DNA of 64,000 nucleotides from Candidatus Puniceispirillum sp. Lineage in GTDB: Bacteria > Pseudomonadota > Alphaproteobacteria > Puniceispirillales > Puniceispirillaceae. Location of the stretch: contig JAOEVD010000007.1 in NCBI GenBank assembly GCA_028383305.1, positions 35,538 to 99,537 of the forward strand, written 5' to 3'. The translations under genes and the position numbers were made by a program. Shown here piece by piece: positions 40,139 through 50,291 of this stretch; position 1 is the first letter of the stretch, and every line of letters starts with the position of its first letter. The notes under the pieces are model-generated. The model was given only the letters and a program-made list of their open reading frames with translations, did no database searches and had not been told where the DNA came from.

Positions 40139-41254
40139 TCAATCGATCCGATAACGAGCCAGTTTCTCGTCATCAAAGGTGACTGATAAACCGGGAGAGT
40201 TTGGCACGGCAAAATATCCTGGACTAATATCTAGCACCTCCTTTGTCACAGTATCAGCAGCCTTTAGCGGACCGACACATTCAAGACCAGGTATGATATT
40301 TTCGAAAGCCGCCCCAACAATGATCTCAGCCATGGTGCTGGGATTGAGGCCAAAACCGTGCCCCATAACCACCTTTAAACCAGCAGCTGCTGCAGTCGAG
40401 ATCATCTTTCCAGCAGCAAGTACACCTCCGGCTTGTGCAACTCCAAATTTTACATAATCTGCACAGTCTGCTCGAATCACGCGCAACAAGCTCGAGTGAT
40501 CACTGATCGACTCATCCGCCATGATTGGCGCCTTACACCTGCGTCTGACTTCAGCAAGCCCCTCCAAATCACTCCTAATGACTGGTTGTTCAAACAGCTC
40601 GAGATCACAGTTTTTTACAGCTTCATCAAGCTCTAACGCTTGTTTAACACTGTATTGCTCATTGGCATCCATACGCAATCTTACTGAAGCTCCTACGACA
40701 TCACGAATGGCCAGGACTCGCTCAATATCTTGACGAAGGTCACTGCCCACCTTGATTTTCATTGATTTAAAGCCCGCTTTGACCCAGCCCACTGCCTCAA
40801 CGGCTGCATTATCTGGCGGCAACTCGCCAACCCAGCCATTAAAGTCAACAGTTGGCGTCAACGCTCCCCCAAGATAATCAGACAATGAGACGCCAAGGCG
40901 ACGACAAATTAAATCAACGCACGCAGTCTCAATTGCCGCTCGGGCACCCAGCTGAGTTTGAGTGCTGTTTGAAATAATTTTGGAGATAAGGTTTATGTTG
41001 AACAGTGATTGTCCAATTAACATAGGCTTAAGCTTTTTATTTATCGTGTGTGACAGGTCTTCTGCACGTTCCGGGAACACCGCACGGCTTGATGGATCAG
41101 CACTGCTTATTCCAACGCTACCATCAGACGCCGTGATCCTAACAACCACACTTTTGGCAACATTTTTAGATTTTCCACCACTGGTAAAAACATCAACCAA
41201 AGGCATTGCGACCGCAAAAGCTTCCAATGAACTTACTTTTAAATCGGAAATCAT
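40139..41254 (-). CDS. Mandelate racemase/muconate lactonizing enzyme (enolase superfamily)
   Basis: GFKSMKIKVG, LRMDANEQYSVKQALEL, LELFEQPV, PIMADESISD, KFGVAQAGGV, VMGHGFGL. Confidence 0.88.
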   Translation of the reverse strand: MISDLKVSSLEAFAVAMPLVDVFTSGGKSKNVAKSVVVRITASDGSVGISSADPSSRAVFPERAEDLSHTINKKLKPMLIGQSLFNINLISKIISNSTQTQLGARAAIETACVDLICRRLGVSLSDYLGGALTPTVDFNGWVGELPPDNAAVEAVGWVKAGFKSMKIKVGSDLRQDIERVLAIRDVVGASVRLRMDANEQYSVKQALELDEAVKNCDLELFEQPVIRSDLEGLAEVRRRCKAPIMADESISDHSSLLRVIRADCADYVKFGVAQAGGVLAAGKMISTAAAAGLKVVMGHGFGLNPSTMAEIIVGAAFENIIPGLECVGPLKAADTVTKEVLDISPGYFAVPNSPGLSVTFDDEKLARYRID

Positions 41255-41324
41255 TTTTTAACCTCATCAACGAGCTTTCTATCGCTAACAACACAAAAGC
41301 AGGCGTCTCACAACATTAGATGGA

Positions 41325-43304
41325 TTATTGCAATGGCCATGGGAGATCAACGCCCGCAGCGTCTTGCAGAAGGCCAGTCGGGTATTGAAGTGTCAGCCGG
41401 TCGGACAAAACTCCCAAAAAAAGAACAAAAGCGAGTGCACCGAGGCCAGACCTCAAAACAGATAAGCGTGCCTTTAGAAGTAAAAACAGAAAAATAAAAG
41501 CGGCAATACCGATTACAAATCCAACAAAAGCTGAGAAGGCTAACATTCCAAATAACCAAAATATGTAATGTTCGTTTGACTTCAGTAAACCGCCGGAAGT
41601 GCCAGCAACACGCTCTGAATCAAAAAATGCTGTGCTTGGTGCTGCGCTTGTTACAAGTTGAAAACACAGAGGCATAAGAAACACTGTAGTCAGACAAGTC
41701 GCAAAGATCGGAAAGAGCCCTGTCAAATAATCATACTGTATTGCATCAACAAAAAGCATGCCTATAAATAAGAACACAGAACCAAGAAACATTAATTGAG
41801 GCAGCTTATTTTGGTTGGTATGGGGCCCTGTAGCGCTTAAATCTGCTGGCTCTTTTTTAAACCTGATAACAGCAAATACTGATAAGGCTGTTAAACCTAC
41901 TAACACCAGAACAATTGGCCTTTCAAATACAGACAAGCCATAAACAGTGAAAGTTTGGTAAACAAGCTCCTCAACCTGGTCAGCCAGAACAAAGCCGATC
42001 AAGAGCGCGGGGCGCGGCCAACCAAAGCGCTTCATATAGATACCAAGCAAACTCACTATAAAGAGGGCTATTAGATCCCCCCATGACCGCGTTGCCTGAA
42101 ATGCGGCAAAGAAAATCAGGCCAAACATTATGGGTGCAAGCAGCGTATATTTTATTGTTGTAAGTTTTGAAATCTGAGGCGCCAGAACAAAACAAGTGCC
42201 GGCTCCGATGATGTTGGCCAATGCAACAGACCAGATAATAAGGTAAACGAGGTCCAGCTTATAGGTCACCATGTCTACACCAGGTTCAATACCAATCAGG
42301 ACAAAACCACCAAGTAAGATTGCCATACTGCCAGAGCCAGGAATTCCAAACAGTAATGTCGGCACAAGAGCTCCACCCTCTTTAGCATTGTTGGCAGACT
42401 CCGGTGCAATTACACCCCGAATGTCACCTGTGCCATATCTTTCTTTATTATTTGTGGTCTGGATAGCATGACCATAAGCTATCCAGTCTATCACCGTACC
42501 ACCAAGGCCTGGCAGAGCGCCGACCAAACACCCAATTATCGCGCACCTTAGAGACAGCCATTTATTTGACATCCAATCTCTAAACCCTACTGCCCACCCA
42601 TGCCCCATGAGGGGCTTTTCAGAAATAGTTTCCTGACGGCGTAAAAGATCTATAATTTCTGGAGTGGCAAACATTGCCAATCCCACAACCACGAGGGGCA
42701 GCGGGTCAATTAGGTAGTCAGTACCAAAGTCCAAACGTTCAATGCCTGTAAAAGGGGCGGCCCCCAGTGAGCCAAGCATCAGACCGAGACCACAAGCTGC
42801 TAAACCTTTCCAAGGATTAGCCCCTGTTAGCATTCCAACCATAGTTAACGCGAGGACAACGAGCATCATTTGCTCACCGAAACCAACAGCAAGAATTATC
42901 GGCATAGCAAAGAAAATTGCTACCGAAAGAACGAGAGCCCCAAACACTCCTCCAAACATCGAGGAAATAAATGCTGCAGACAGTGCTCTTGCCCCCTCAC
43001 CTTTCTTGGCGAGCGGAAATCCATCTAAAACAGTAGCTTGAGAACCAGACGTCCCAGGTATACCCATCAAAACTGAGGGGAATGTATCTGAAGTGGTAGT
43101 AACAGACTGAAGACCAATCATCATCGCAAGCGCAAGGCTTGGATCCATGCCAAAAACAAAAGGCAATAACAGCGCTAGTCCAGCAGTGCCGCCAAGGCCA
43201 GGAAGTATGCCCACCACAAGACCGATAATAACACCAAAAAACAAGTGCAATATATGAACGGGACTTGTGATTGCAACTAAAGCGGCAATGCCAGCATCAA
43301 TCAT
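41325..43304 (-). CDS. TctA-TctB fusion: tripartite tricarboxylate transporter large and small permease domains in one polypeptide
   Basis: N-terminal TctA motifs (IGLVVGILPGLGGTAGLALLLPF, PESANNAKEGGALVPTLLFGIPGSGSMAILLGG) followed by an about 160 aa four-TM TctB-like tail; start at MIDAGIAAL. Confidence 0.82.
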   Translation of the reverse strand: MIDAGIAALVAITSPVHILHLFFGVIIGLVVGILPGLGGTAGLALLLPFVFGMDPSLALAMMIGLQSVTTTSDTFPSVLMGIPGTSGSQATVLDGFPLAKKGEGARALSAAFISSMFGGVFGALVLSVAIFFAMPIILAVGFGEQMMLVVLALTMVGMLTGANPWKGLAACGLGLMLGSLGAAPFTGIERLDFGTDYLIDPLPLVVVGLAMFATPEIIDLLRRQETISEKPLMGHGWAVGFRDWMSNKWLSLRCAIIGCLVGALPGLGGTVIDWIAYGHAIQTTNNKERYGTGDIRGVIAPESANNAKEGGALVPTLLFGIPGSGSMAILLGGFVLIGIEPGVDMVTYKLDLVYLIIWSVALANIIGAGTCFVLAPQISKLTTIKYTLLAPIMFGLIFFAAFQATRSWGDLIALFIVSLLGIYMKRFGWPRPALLIGFVLADQVEELVYQTFTVYGLSVFERPIVLVLVGLTALSVFAVIRFKKEPADLSATGPHTNQNKLPQLMFLGSVFLFIGMLFVDAIQYDYLTGLFPIFATCLTTVFLMPLCFQLVTSAAPSTAFFDSERVAGTSGGLLKSNEHYIFWLFGMLAFSAFVGFVIGIAAFIFLFLLLKARLSVLRSGLGALAFVLFLGVLSDRLTLQYPTGLLQDAAGVDLPWPLQ

Positions 43305-43331
43305 GGTTTTCCTCGCGCCGTTAATACTATT

Positions 43332-43362
43332 GTGGAGCCACACCTCGCCGGTGTGGCTCCAC
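43332..43362 (-). promoter_or_regulatory. Perfect 13-bp hairpin between binding-protein gene and TctAB fusion gene
   Basis: GTGGAGCCACACC-tcgcc-GGTGTGGCTCCAC. Confidence 0.75.
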
Positions 43363-43383
43363 TAGGGTAATTATTCCCTCAGA

Positions 43384-44484
43384 TTACATTTTTACGTTGA
43401 ATTTTTCGCCAAGCTCCTTGGCCATCCAATCTCTCGCCGACGGTTTAATCTTAAATCCACCCGCCATGATTGGTTTTGCAGCTTCACCATAATAAACAGG
43501 CAAGCTTCCCACTGTTTTCTTGATCGCTTTTGCCGCTTTTGGATCCTCAGCGATACGCTTCATAGCAGCGATATATGTGTCAACAACCTCTTTTGGTGTT
43601 CCAGGTGGAAGAGCGATCAATTTAGACATCACACGCAAACCGGTGATGTTCCGGTAGGCATCATAAGCGGGTCCTTTTGGCGCTTTTCCGAAAGCTGCTT
43701 GATAGAACTCCTCCATCGTTGGCAACTCAGGCGCATCAGGATCACGAAGTCTATTACCGTCAGGCCCGTCGTACCCAAAGGAGAACATTGGCACTGTATT
43801 AAAATCAGATTTACCAACAACTTTCTTCAAGTAGGGGCCTGTTCCATCAACATTAGCCATGATTTCCTGACGAAAATAAGCCTTGCGCTGCTTGGATGTA
43901 CTCAAACCAAAAACTGGTTTGACATTTGCGCCAATTATCCTCCAAGAGATGTAGTCACTCAACTCAGCAGAGGTTGGCGTTTTCATACCAATAACTACAG
44001 GCTTTGACTGAGCAATCGCCACATCGCCTTTAGGGTCATTTAATCCACCCTTTAAGCCCATTTTGTCGCTATTCGCATATACGATAGCGCCACGGAGCAT
44101 CAAGATAATTGGCTCCCAAGACATGGGGTCATACTTAACTTTATCACCGCCAATTGCATAAGCGACAAATGTTGAGGTTGAGCCCATCCCCAGTACCGTA
44201 CCGTCTTTAACATCGGTGCGCTGGAATTTGTTGCTGCCGGTTACACCGCCACCACCGGGCTGATTAAGCACGATCACATCGGGGTTGCCAGGCAATTCTT
44301 TTTGTAAATAAGGTGCAAATAATCTGGCAAGCCCATCGGTACCACCGCCTTCCTTAAATGGCGTGATAATAGTGATTTTTTTGCCACTAAAGTCTACGGC
44401 TGATGCCGGCAAAACAGCTACAATGCTGACCAAAAGTCCCGCGGCGGCTGTAAGCATAACCTTGGCTGGATTTCCAAATATCAT
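43384..44484 (-). CDS. Tripartite tricarboxylate transporter substrate-binding protein (TctC/BUG family)
   Basis: Signal peptide MIFGNPAKVMLTAAAGLLVSIVAVLPASA; KKITIITPFKEGGGTDGLARLFAPYLQKELPG. Confidence 0.82.
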   Translation of the reverse strand: MIFGNPAKVMLTAAAGLLVSIVAVLPASAVDFSGKKITIITPFKEGGGTDGLARLFAPYLQKELPGNPDVIVLNQPGGGGVTGSNKFQRTDVKDGTVLGMGSTSTFVAYAIGGDKVKYDPMSWEPIILMLRGAIVYANSDKMGLKGGLNDPKGDVAIAQSKPVVIGMKTPTSAELSDYISWRIIGANVKPVFGLSTSKQRKAYFRQEIMANVDGTGPYLKKVVGKSDFNTVPMFSFGYDGPDGNRLRDPDAPELPTMEEFYQAAFGKAPKGPAYDAYRNITGLRVMSKLIALPPGTPKEVVDTYIAAMKRIAEDPKAAKAIKKTVGSLPVYYGEAAKPIMAGGFKIKPSARDWMAKELGEKFNVKM

Positions 44485-44552
44485 ACTTTCCTCCCATAAT
44501 TGATACATTGAGTTTGTTTAATGGTAAGGCACTAGCCACATAATTCAACCCC

Positions 44553-45929
44553 TCAATCAGAAGCTGAACTTGCAACCCGCTCGAAACCCAACATGTCTTG
44601 GTGCGAATTGATGTTCATCAAAAACTCCAACAGAGCTTCATGTTCAGCCTGCTTCCATCCCCCATGTATGCAATTATTCACAAATTTTTCAGTAATTTGC
44701 TTCTCTGTGAGCGGCTCGTGCTTGCCTCCACGCATGTGCGGTTGATTAATCTCAATAAACTCACCCGAGCGTAACTCAACTCTGATGTGACCCGTATAGT
44801 TTCGCGGGTACTCATTTTCCGGATCAATTTTATAGCTTATCAGCTCTGCCAGTCGAAGAACCTTAGGGTCGGTGACGCGCTGATCAGAAAATTGATTCAA
44901 TCCTGCATCACCATCGAAGAAGCTGACTGCCATACAAAATGGCATCGAAAACTTTGCGGCATATCCAGATGGCGGCGAGTGCTTGGCTGCCAGCGGCTCC
45001 CACAGCCGGTGAACCAAACCCTCACCAGTCTTACAACTTATTCGAATTATCTGATCCGCTTTTATACCGCGACGGCGCAATTCGATCATGCAATCTATAT
45101 ATGGGTGTATCATGGTGCCGCAGGCATATGGCTTAAAGACAATATCCTCTGCCAACCATTTGGAACCAACTCCATCAAGCATTTCAGAAAAATCTGGCTC
45201 AGAGGTTGGAGCAAACGCGTTGAAGAAGCTGTGCGGCCCATCAAGCACCGTTTTTGGAGCAAAAAATCCAGACCTTGCAATTATTGCGGCTTTGACACCG
45301 CTTTGCGCTGCCCAGCCTGGATGCAAGCGCTTTGTCCAAGAACCTTCTGTCAAATACTCCAATATTCCCGAGGCAAGGCTTCCAGCGATACCAAATGCTG
45401 CTGTAGTTTGCGCTTTATCCAAGCCAAGCGTAACAGAGCTTGCTGCGGCTGCACCTAGCGCTCCAATCACCCCAACTGGGTGGAAACCAGCTTTATGAAT
45501 GTGTCCTGGCGCTACTGTATTGATCCTGCACACGGCCTCTAGTCCAGCACAAATTCCTAAAAACACTCGTTCACCAGTCAGGTTGAAGCGCTCCCCCACA
45601 GCAAGGGCAGCAGGTATTGTCATTGCACCTACACGAATTGGAGCTCCCTCTAAAGTATCATCGAAGTCCTCTCCGTGGGTGCCAACCCCGTTCAGAAGCG
45701 CAGCTCCAGCTGCATCCAATCCCCTAGCATGACCAATTGCGGTGCAAGTACCGTCATTATCCCAACTTGAGATTAATTGCTTAGCGTAGACCTCAGGCGC
45801 AGCTGCTACACACAAACCCGCTGCATCAACCAGATCAAGAAGGGCAACCTCCCTCATCCTGGGGCTAACATCGCTAACCTCAAACGACGAAAGCCACGAA
45901 GCAAACTCTTCAGTTACCGTATCACTCAT
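44553..45929 (-). CDS. MmgE/PrpD family protein (paralogue 5)
   Basis: LLDLVDAAGLCVAAAPE, LLNGVGTHGEDFDDTLEGAPIRVGAMTIPAALAVGE, GFHPVGVIGALGAAAASSVTL. Confidence 0.9.
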   Translation of the reverse strand: MSDTVTEEFASWLSSFEVSDVSPRMREVALLDLVDAAGLCVAAAPEVYAKQLISSWDNDGTCTAIGHARGLDAAGAALLNGVGTHGEDFDDTLEGAPIRVGAMTIPAALAVGERFNLTGERVFLGICAGLEAVCRINTVAPGHIHKAGFHPVGVIGALGAAAASSVTLGLDKAQTTAAFGIAGSLASGILEYLTEGSWTKRLHPGWAAQSGVKAAIIARSGFFAPKTVLDGPHSFFNAFAPTSEPDFSEMLDGVGSKWLAEDIVFKPYACGTMIHPYIDCMIELRRRGIKADQIIRISCKTGEGLVHRLWEPLAAKHSPPSGYAAKFSMPFCMAVSFFDGDAGLNQFSDQRVTDPKVLRLAELISYKIDPENEYPRNYTGHIRVELRSGEFIEINQPHMRGGKHEPLTEKQITEKFVNNCIHGGWKQAEHEALLEFLMNINSHQDMLGFERVASSASD

Positions 45930-45961
45930 AATTATCTCCCCGCCAAATGCCTGAAATCAGT

Positions 45962-46927
45962 TCATGCACAAATAGGTTTTTCACGCTGCATTTGTGTGCG
46001 ATGCATAACCCGCAACTGATCAGAATTTATTGGGTCACGATAATGCATTGTGCAACGGTTATCCCAAAGAATCATGTCTCCCAGCTCCCATACATGAGTA
46101 TATTTAAATTGATCTTGAGTGGCATGCTCCCAGAGAAAATCAAGCATCTCTTCACTCTTTTTTCGGTTCCAACCAATTATATATTGTGATGGGAACACGC
46201 GCCTGCGGCCAAGGTAAAGAGCCGGCTTTTTTGAAACTGGATGCAATCTCACCAAGGGGTGATTGGGGCCAGGCACCTCTTCAAGACTTGCAGGCGCTTT
46301 TATTCCTGGACGGAGTTTTCCAGCTGAGTTTCTGCTTGCATCTTGCTTTGTGTAAAGGCCAGCTATTTTAACCTTAACATCCGACGGCAATGTTTCATAC
46401 GCTAGATATTGATTGCTAAATGAAGTGTTTCCACCATCTTCAGGCAAGACCAAAGATCTCAAAAAGCTACCTATGGGGGGCTCTTCGATATAGGAATTGT
46501 CAGAATGCCAGACGACCTCGCCACTTCCTAAAGATGCATTTTCTTTGGCGGGTTTTCCGTCAGGCCCCATGTTGGTAACCATAATAATTTCTTGATGTTG
46601 AGAGAGTAAATTGGATTCAACATTGGCAGCTTCAAAATAACTTCGGCTGGCACCCGGCACCGGAAGACCAAAAACTCTCGTTGCTGCGATATGTTGCTCC
46701 TGAGAAATATGCTGCTGACCTTTGAAAATTAATATTAAATGATCAGACCAAGCCTTTCTCAAAAACTTCTGAGTTTCATCATTAATCGGCTGAGAGAAAT
46801 CAATTCCCATGATTTTAGCACCTAGGGGTGCGCTTAATTTTTCTACCTGAATTTTGGAAACGTCATTTGAATTCTGGTTCAGTGCGGCCAAGGCTCCTCT
46901 CCCTTCAATCTTTTGCTCTTTCTTCAA
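45962..46927 (-). CDS. TauD/TfdA-family Fe(II)/2-oxoglutarate-dependent dioxygenase
   Basis: VVWHSDNSYIEEPPIGSFLRSLVLPEDGGNTSFSNQYLAYETLP, MILWDNRCTMHYRDPI. Confidence 0.9.
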   Translation of the reverse strand: MKKEQKIEGRGALAALNQNSNDVSKIQVEKLSAPLGAKIMGIDFSQPINDETQKFLRKAWSDHLILIFKGQQHISQEQHIAATRVFGLPVPGASRSYFEAANVESNLLSQHQEIIMVTNMGPDGKPAKENASLGSGEVVWHSDNSYIEEPPIGSFLRSLVLPEDGGNTSFSNQYLAYETLPSDVKVKIAGLYTKQDASRNSAGKLRPGIKAPASLEEVPGPNHPLVRLHPVSKKPALYLGRRRVFPSQYIIGWNRKKSEEMLDFLWEHATQDQFKYTHVWELGDMILWDNRCTMHYRDPINSDQLRVMHRTQMQREKPICA

Positions 46928-47008
46928 CGAGACTATGGATAAAAAAATAAATCAATGTAATAATTTTTATTGTATTATTACATTGATGCATAGTATGGAA
47001 ATTATTGA

Positions 47009-47908
47009 ATGAAATTGACCATCGACAGTATTTCAGCTTTTGTAAGCTTAGTGCATTTTGGAAATTACCAAACCGCTGCCGCTTCGCTGCAAGTCACTCA
47101 ACCCGCTTTAACAAGACGAATTCAAAGACTTGAGGATGCTCTTGGGGCTCAATTGATAGACCGACGCTATCGTGGTGTCTCCCTGACTGCACTTGGTAGG
47201 AATTATCTTCCAATTGCGATGCGAATGGTTAACGATTTTAATCGTTCAAACCAGCAAATCAAAGACCTTGTCTCAGCGCGCACGGGAACCGTTAAAGTGT
47301 CAATGAATATGACAATTGCAACCACAATTTTGCCAAATATTCTGAGAGTTTTTTCAGAGCTTCACCCAAATGTATCCATAAAAATTTCCGAAAGTTCCGG
47401 TCCTAATGTTGTTGAAAAGGTCTTATCTGGAGAGGTTGAGTTTGGCATTGCGCCACGCGCAACTAGCGTTGAGAGGGTTGATTTTGAAAAATGTTATTCT
47501 GATCCGTTCATGCTTGTCGCTCACAGGGATCATGAATTACATATCCAACCCACTGTCACTTGGCAATGTCTTGAAAAATACAACTTCATTAAAATGCGTC
47601 CCGAAAGTGGAACACGCCAACTACTTGAAAAAGGGTTAGATGATTTAGGCATTCATTTGACCGGAAAATATGAGGTTGGGCATTTGCCTGCTTTATTAAG
47701 TTTAGTTGGCCACAACCTTGGCATTTCCGCAGTGCCATACCTATCATCAACCGCAATCCATAATCCGCCGATCATTCCGCGTAAAATAAACGGCCCCAGT
47801 ATTAGCAGGTCTATTGGTATTTTGATCAGCCAAGACTCGAACCTGTCACCAGCTGCTTTGGCGCTTAAAGCTGCCGCAAAGAGAGTTTTACAGTCACAGG
47901 CATTTTGA
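47009..47908 (+). CDS. LysR-family transcriptional regulator
   Basis: SISAFVSLVHFGNYQTAAASLQVTQPALTRRIQRLEDALGAQLIDRR. Confidence 0.92.
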   Translation: MKLTIDSISAFVSLVHFGNYQTAAASLQVTQPALTRRIQRLEDALGAQLIDRRYRGVSLTALGRNYLPIAMRMVNDFNRSNQQIKDLVSARTGTVKVSMNMTIATTILPNILRVFSELHPNVSIKISESSGPNVVEKVLSGEVEFGIAPRATSVERVDFEKCYSDPFMLVAHRDHELHIQPTVTWQCLEKYNFIKMRPESGTRQLLEKGLDDLGIHLTGKYEVGHLPALLSLVGHNLGISAVPYLSSTAIHNPPIIPRKINGPSISRSIGILISQDSNLSPAALALKAAAKRVLQSQAF

Positions 47909-47991
47909 CGAAATGCCTAATTGATGACTAAATAGCATGGGTTGAGAAAAATAAATTTGTTTGTTTCTAGTTAGCACAGGAGGGCACTCAC

Positions 47992-48555
47992 ATGAGCACA
48001 ACATCAACAAATCATGGTTTAACAGGAGAGGTTATATCCGACGATTATCGCGGCATGCGGCAAAGGTACGGTGTTGACGAGGTCCCAGGCCGGCAAATGG
48101 GAAAGTTTAGCCCCCTTTGTGAAGACAAAAAACCTCAATTTTTTTCCATGAGAACGCAACTGGTCACAGATGGACGAAGCATAAATCCATTGGCAGAAAC
48201 AGAGAACTTATGGGCCTGGATTAAGGTATACGCGTCAGGCGGTGAGAATACATTACACGCCCATAATAATGAAGACCATATGTTTGTGATCCTGCAAGGC
48301 ACAGCTGTCTTCCACGGTCCAAATGGTGAAAAAAAGGAAATCAGTTCAAACGAAGGAATTATGTTGCCCGCCGGCACATTATACAACTTCACCTGCACTA
48401 GTGAAAAACCTCTGGTTTTACTGAGGGTAGGTTCCAGGGCACACTCTGGTGATTTGAGGGACCGGGTTGGTAACGATGGCATGCCACTGCCAGGTGGTTC
48501 AAAGAAAAATAAATTCAAACCACCGGTCTATGCTGATGGTCAGTTTTTTGCGTAA
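47992..48555 (+). CDS. Cupin-domain protein
   Basis: GGENTLHAHNNEDHMFVILQGTAVFHGPNGEKKEISSNEGIMLPAGTLYNF. Confidence 0.82.
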   Translation: MSTTSTNHGLTGEVISDDYRGMRQRYGVDEVPGRQMGKFSPLCEDKKPQFFSMRTQLVTDGRSINPLAETENLWAWIKVYASGGENTLHAHNNEDHMFVILQGTAVFHGPNGEKKEISSNEGIMLPAGTLYNFTCTSEKPLVLLRVGSRAHSGDLRDRVGNDGMPLPGGSKKNKFKPPVYADGQFFA

Positions 48556-48588
48556 CAGACTCGCCAAAAGGGCTGTAGAAAACACCAA

Positions 48589-49980
48589 ATGAGCGGTTTA
48601 AGAGTAAAAGCCATTGCGGGAAATGGTGTTTTGGGGTCTGGGTTTCGCGAGAGCTCTCTTTTGCGTGGAATGGCGTTGGGCCCAGACTTCATTGGATGTG
48701 ATGCGGGTTCCACCGACCCGGGCCCCTACTACCTTGGAGCTGGTAGAACCGCTTTCCCTAAAGTCGCAGTGAAGCGAGACCTCTCTCTGTTGATGAAAGC
48801 TGCAAGATCTGCCAAAATTCCCTTGATTATCGGGTCTGCGGGCACCGCCGGAGGACGCCCCCATGTCGAAGGCTTAAAAGAAATTACACTAGAAATTGCG
48901 TTTGAAAACAAAATGTCTTTTAAGCTTGCGCTGATCGATGCTGAGCAAGACAAATCAACACTCACGGAGCTATGGAACAGAGGGAAAATAACACCAATTT
49001 CGGGTCCTGGCCTTAATTACGAGGCTATTCAAGTATCCGAAAGGATCGTCGGCATGATGGGTGTCGATCCCTTTGTCTATGCACTTGATCAGAAAGCTGA
49101 CATTATTATCGCTGGCCGCTCCAGCGACTGTGCGATATATGCAGCCCTACCAATAATGAGAGGCATTGATCCCGCAGTCGCGTGGCACGCAGCGAAAATT
49201 CTCGAATGCGGCGCTGCTGCGGCCGAGACTCGATCCTCCCCTGACTGTCTTTTTGCTGAACTCGAAAAAACAGCTTTCGAGGTTGAGCCGCTTTCCGGAG
49301 AAATGATCTGCACACCACAAAGCGTTGCGGCACATAGCCTTTATGAAAATGCTAATCCGTTTGAACTGATTGAGCCTGACGGTGTCCTTAATATTGCAGA
49401 GTCTCAATATCAAGCCGTTAGCTCTCGGCGTGTCAGGGTTACCAATAGTTCCTTTAAGCCTAAAACCGTTAAAAATGCAAAACTCGAAGGTGCTGTGTTC
49501 CTAGGTTACCAGAGCGTAATTATTGGCGGTATCCGCGATCCAATGATCATTGGCCAAATTGATGATTGGACAGAGAGACTGCGAAAACGGTTAAAATCTA
49601 GGGTACATGACGTTTACGGCAAAGCACCGCCGCCCTACCATTTTAATGTTTCCATTTATGGCAAAGACGCTGTGATGGGGAACCTTGAACCCATCAAAAA
49701 AATTACCAGCCATGAACTTGGCCTGGTTTTGGAAATCACATCTGAAAGTCAAGAAATTTCAAATAGCATCATTTCTTTAGCGCGACACCAAGCTTTACAT
49801 TTACCAATACCGGAATGGAGCGGCCTAATCACTGGCTTCGCCTGCCGACACAGCCCTTCTTTTTTGGAAAGGGGTAAAGTGTATAAATTCACAGACAACA
49901 GTTTGATGGAAACAAAAAACCCACTGGCCTTTTTTCCCTGTCGTTTCGTAAACATCGAAGATGGAACAGAAATAAATTGA
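48589..49980 (+). CDS. AtuA-family protein (acyclic terpene utilization, DUF1446)
   Basis: VLGSGFRESSLLRGMALGPDFIGCDAGSTDPGPYYLGAGRTAF, LIIGSAGTAGGRPHVEGLKEI, DIIIAGRSSDCAIYAA. Confidence 0.87.
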   Translation: MSGLRVKAIAGNGVLGSGFRESSLLRGMALGPDFIGCDAGSTDPGPYYLGAGRTAFPKVAVKRDLSLLMKAARSAKIPLIIGSAGTAGGRPHVEGLKEITLEIAFENKMSFKLALIDAEQDKSTLTELWNRGKITPISGPGLNYEAIQVSERIVGMMGVDPFVYALDQKADIIIAGRSSDCAIYAALPIMRGIDPAVAWHAAKILECGAAAAETRSSPDCLFAELEKTAFEVEPLSGEMICTPQSVAAHSLYENANPFELIEPDGVLNIAESQYQAVSSRRVRVTNSSFKPKTVKNAKLEGAVFLGYQSVIIGGIRDPMIIGQIDDWTERLRKRLKSRVHDVYGKAPPPYHFNVSIYGKDAVMGNLEPIKKITSHELGLVLEITSESQEISNSIISLARHQALHLPIPEWSGLITGFACRHSPSFLERGKVYKFTDNSLMETKNPLAFFPCRFVNIEDGTEIN

Positions 49981-50291
49981 AATTGAGAAATTGCACAAAG
50001 CTCATCAGAAGCAAAAATGCAGGACCATTCGTTTTGACAATCGATGTGATGTTTGAGAATTCTGATATGTTCTATAAATGCATTGAGCAAAATATTTTGA
50101 GTGTGCAGAATATCGCTAAAATTTATGGCATTGAGGCAGAAAACATTGACATATTTGAGATCCCAATGATTTCAACAATAAAAATATCTTTCCCAAGGGC
50201 TGTATCACAGGGAGACTTGGGGGACTCGGACAACCACGGAGGGCAACAATATGCTCCCATTCTTGATTTGGAGATAATCGATGGCAGTTAA
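49977..50291 (+). CDS. DUF4387 family protein (AtuA-associated)
   Basis: LRNCTKLIRSKNAGPFVLTIDVMFENSDMFYKCIEQNILS; TTG start overlaps the atuA stop (TTGA). Confidence 0.8.
   Translation: MKLRNCTKLIRSKNAGPFVLTIDVMFENSDMFYKCIEQNILSVQNIAKIYGIEAENIDIFEIPMISTIKISFPRAVSQGDLGDSDNHGGQQYAPILDLEIIDGS

Noticed and set aside
44787-45498. Plus-strand ORFs of 223 aa and 136 aa (44787..45458, 45088..45498)
   Set aside because: They lie antisense to the clear MmgE/PrpD gene 44553..45929; compositionally odd and without recognisable motifs.
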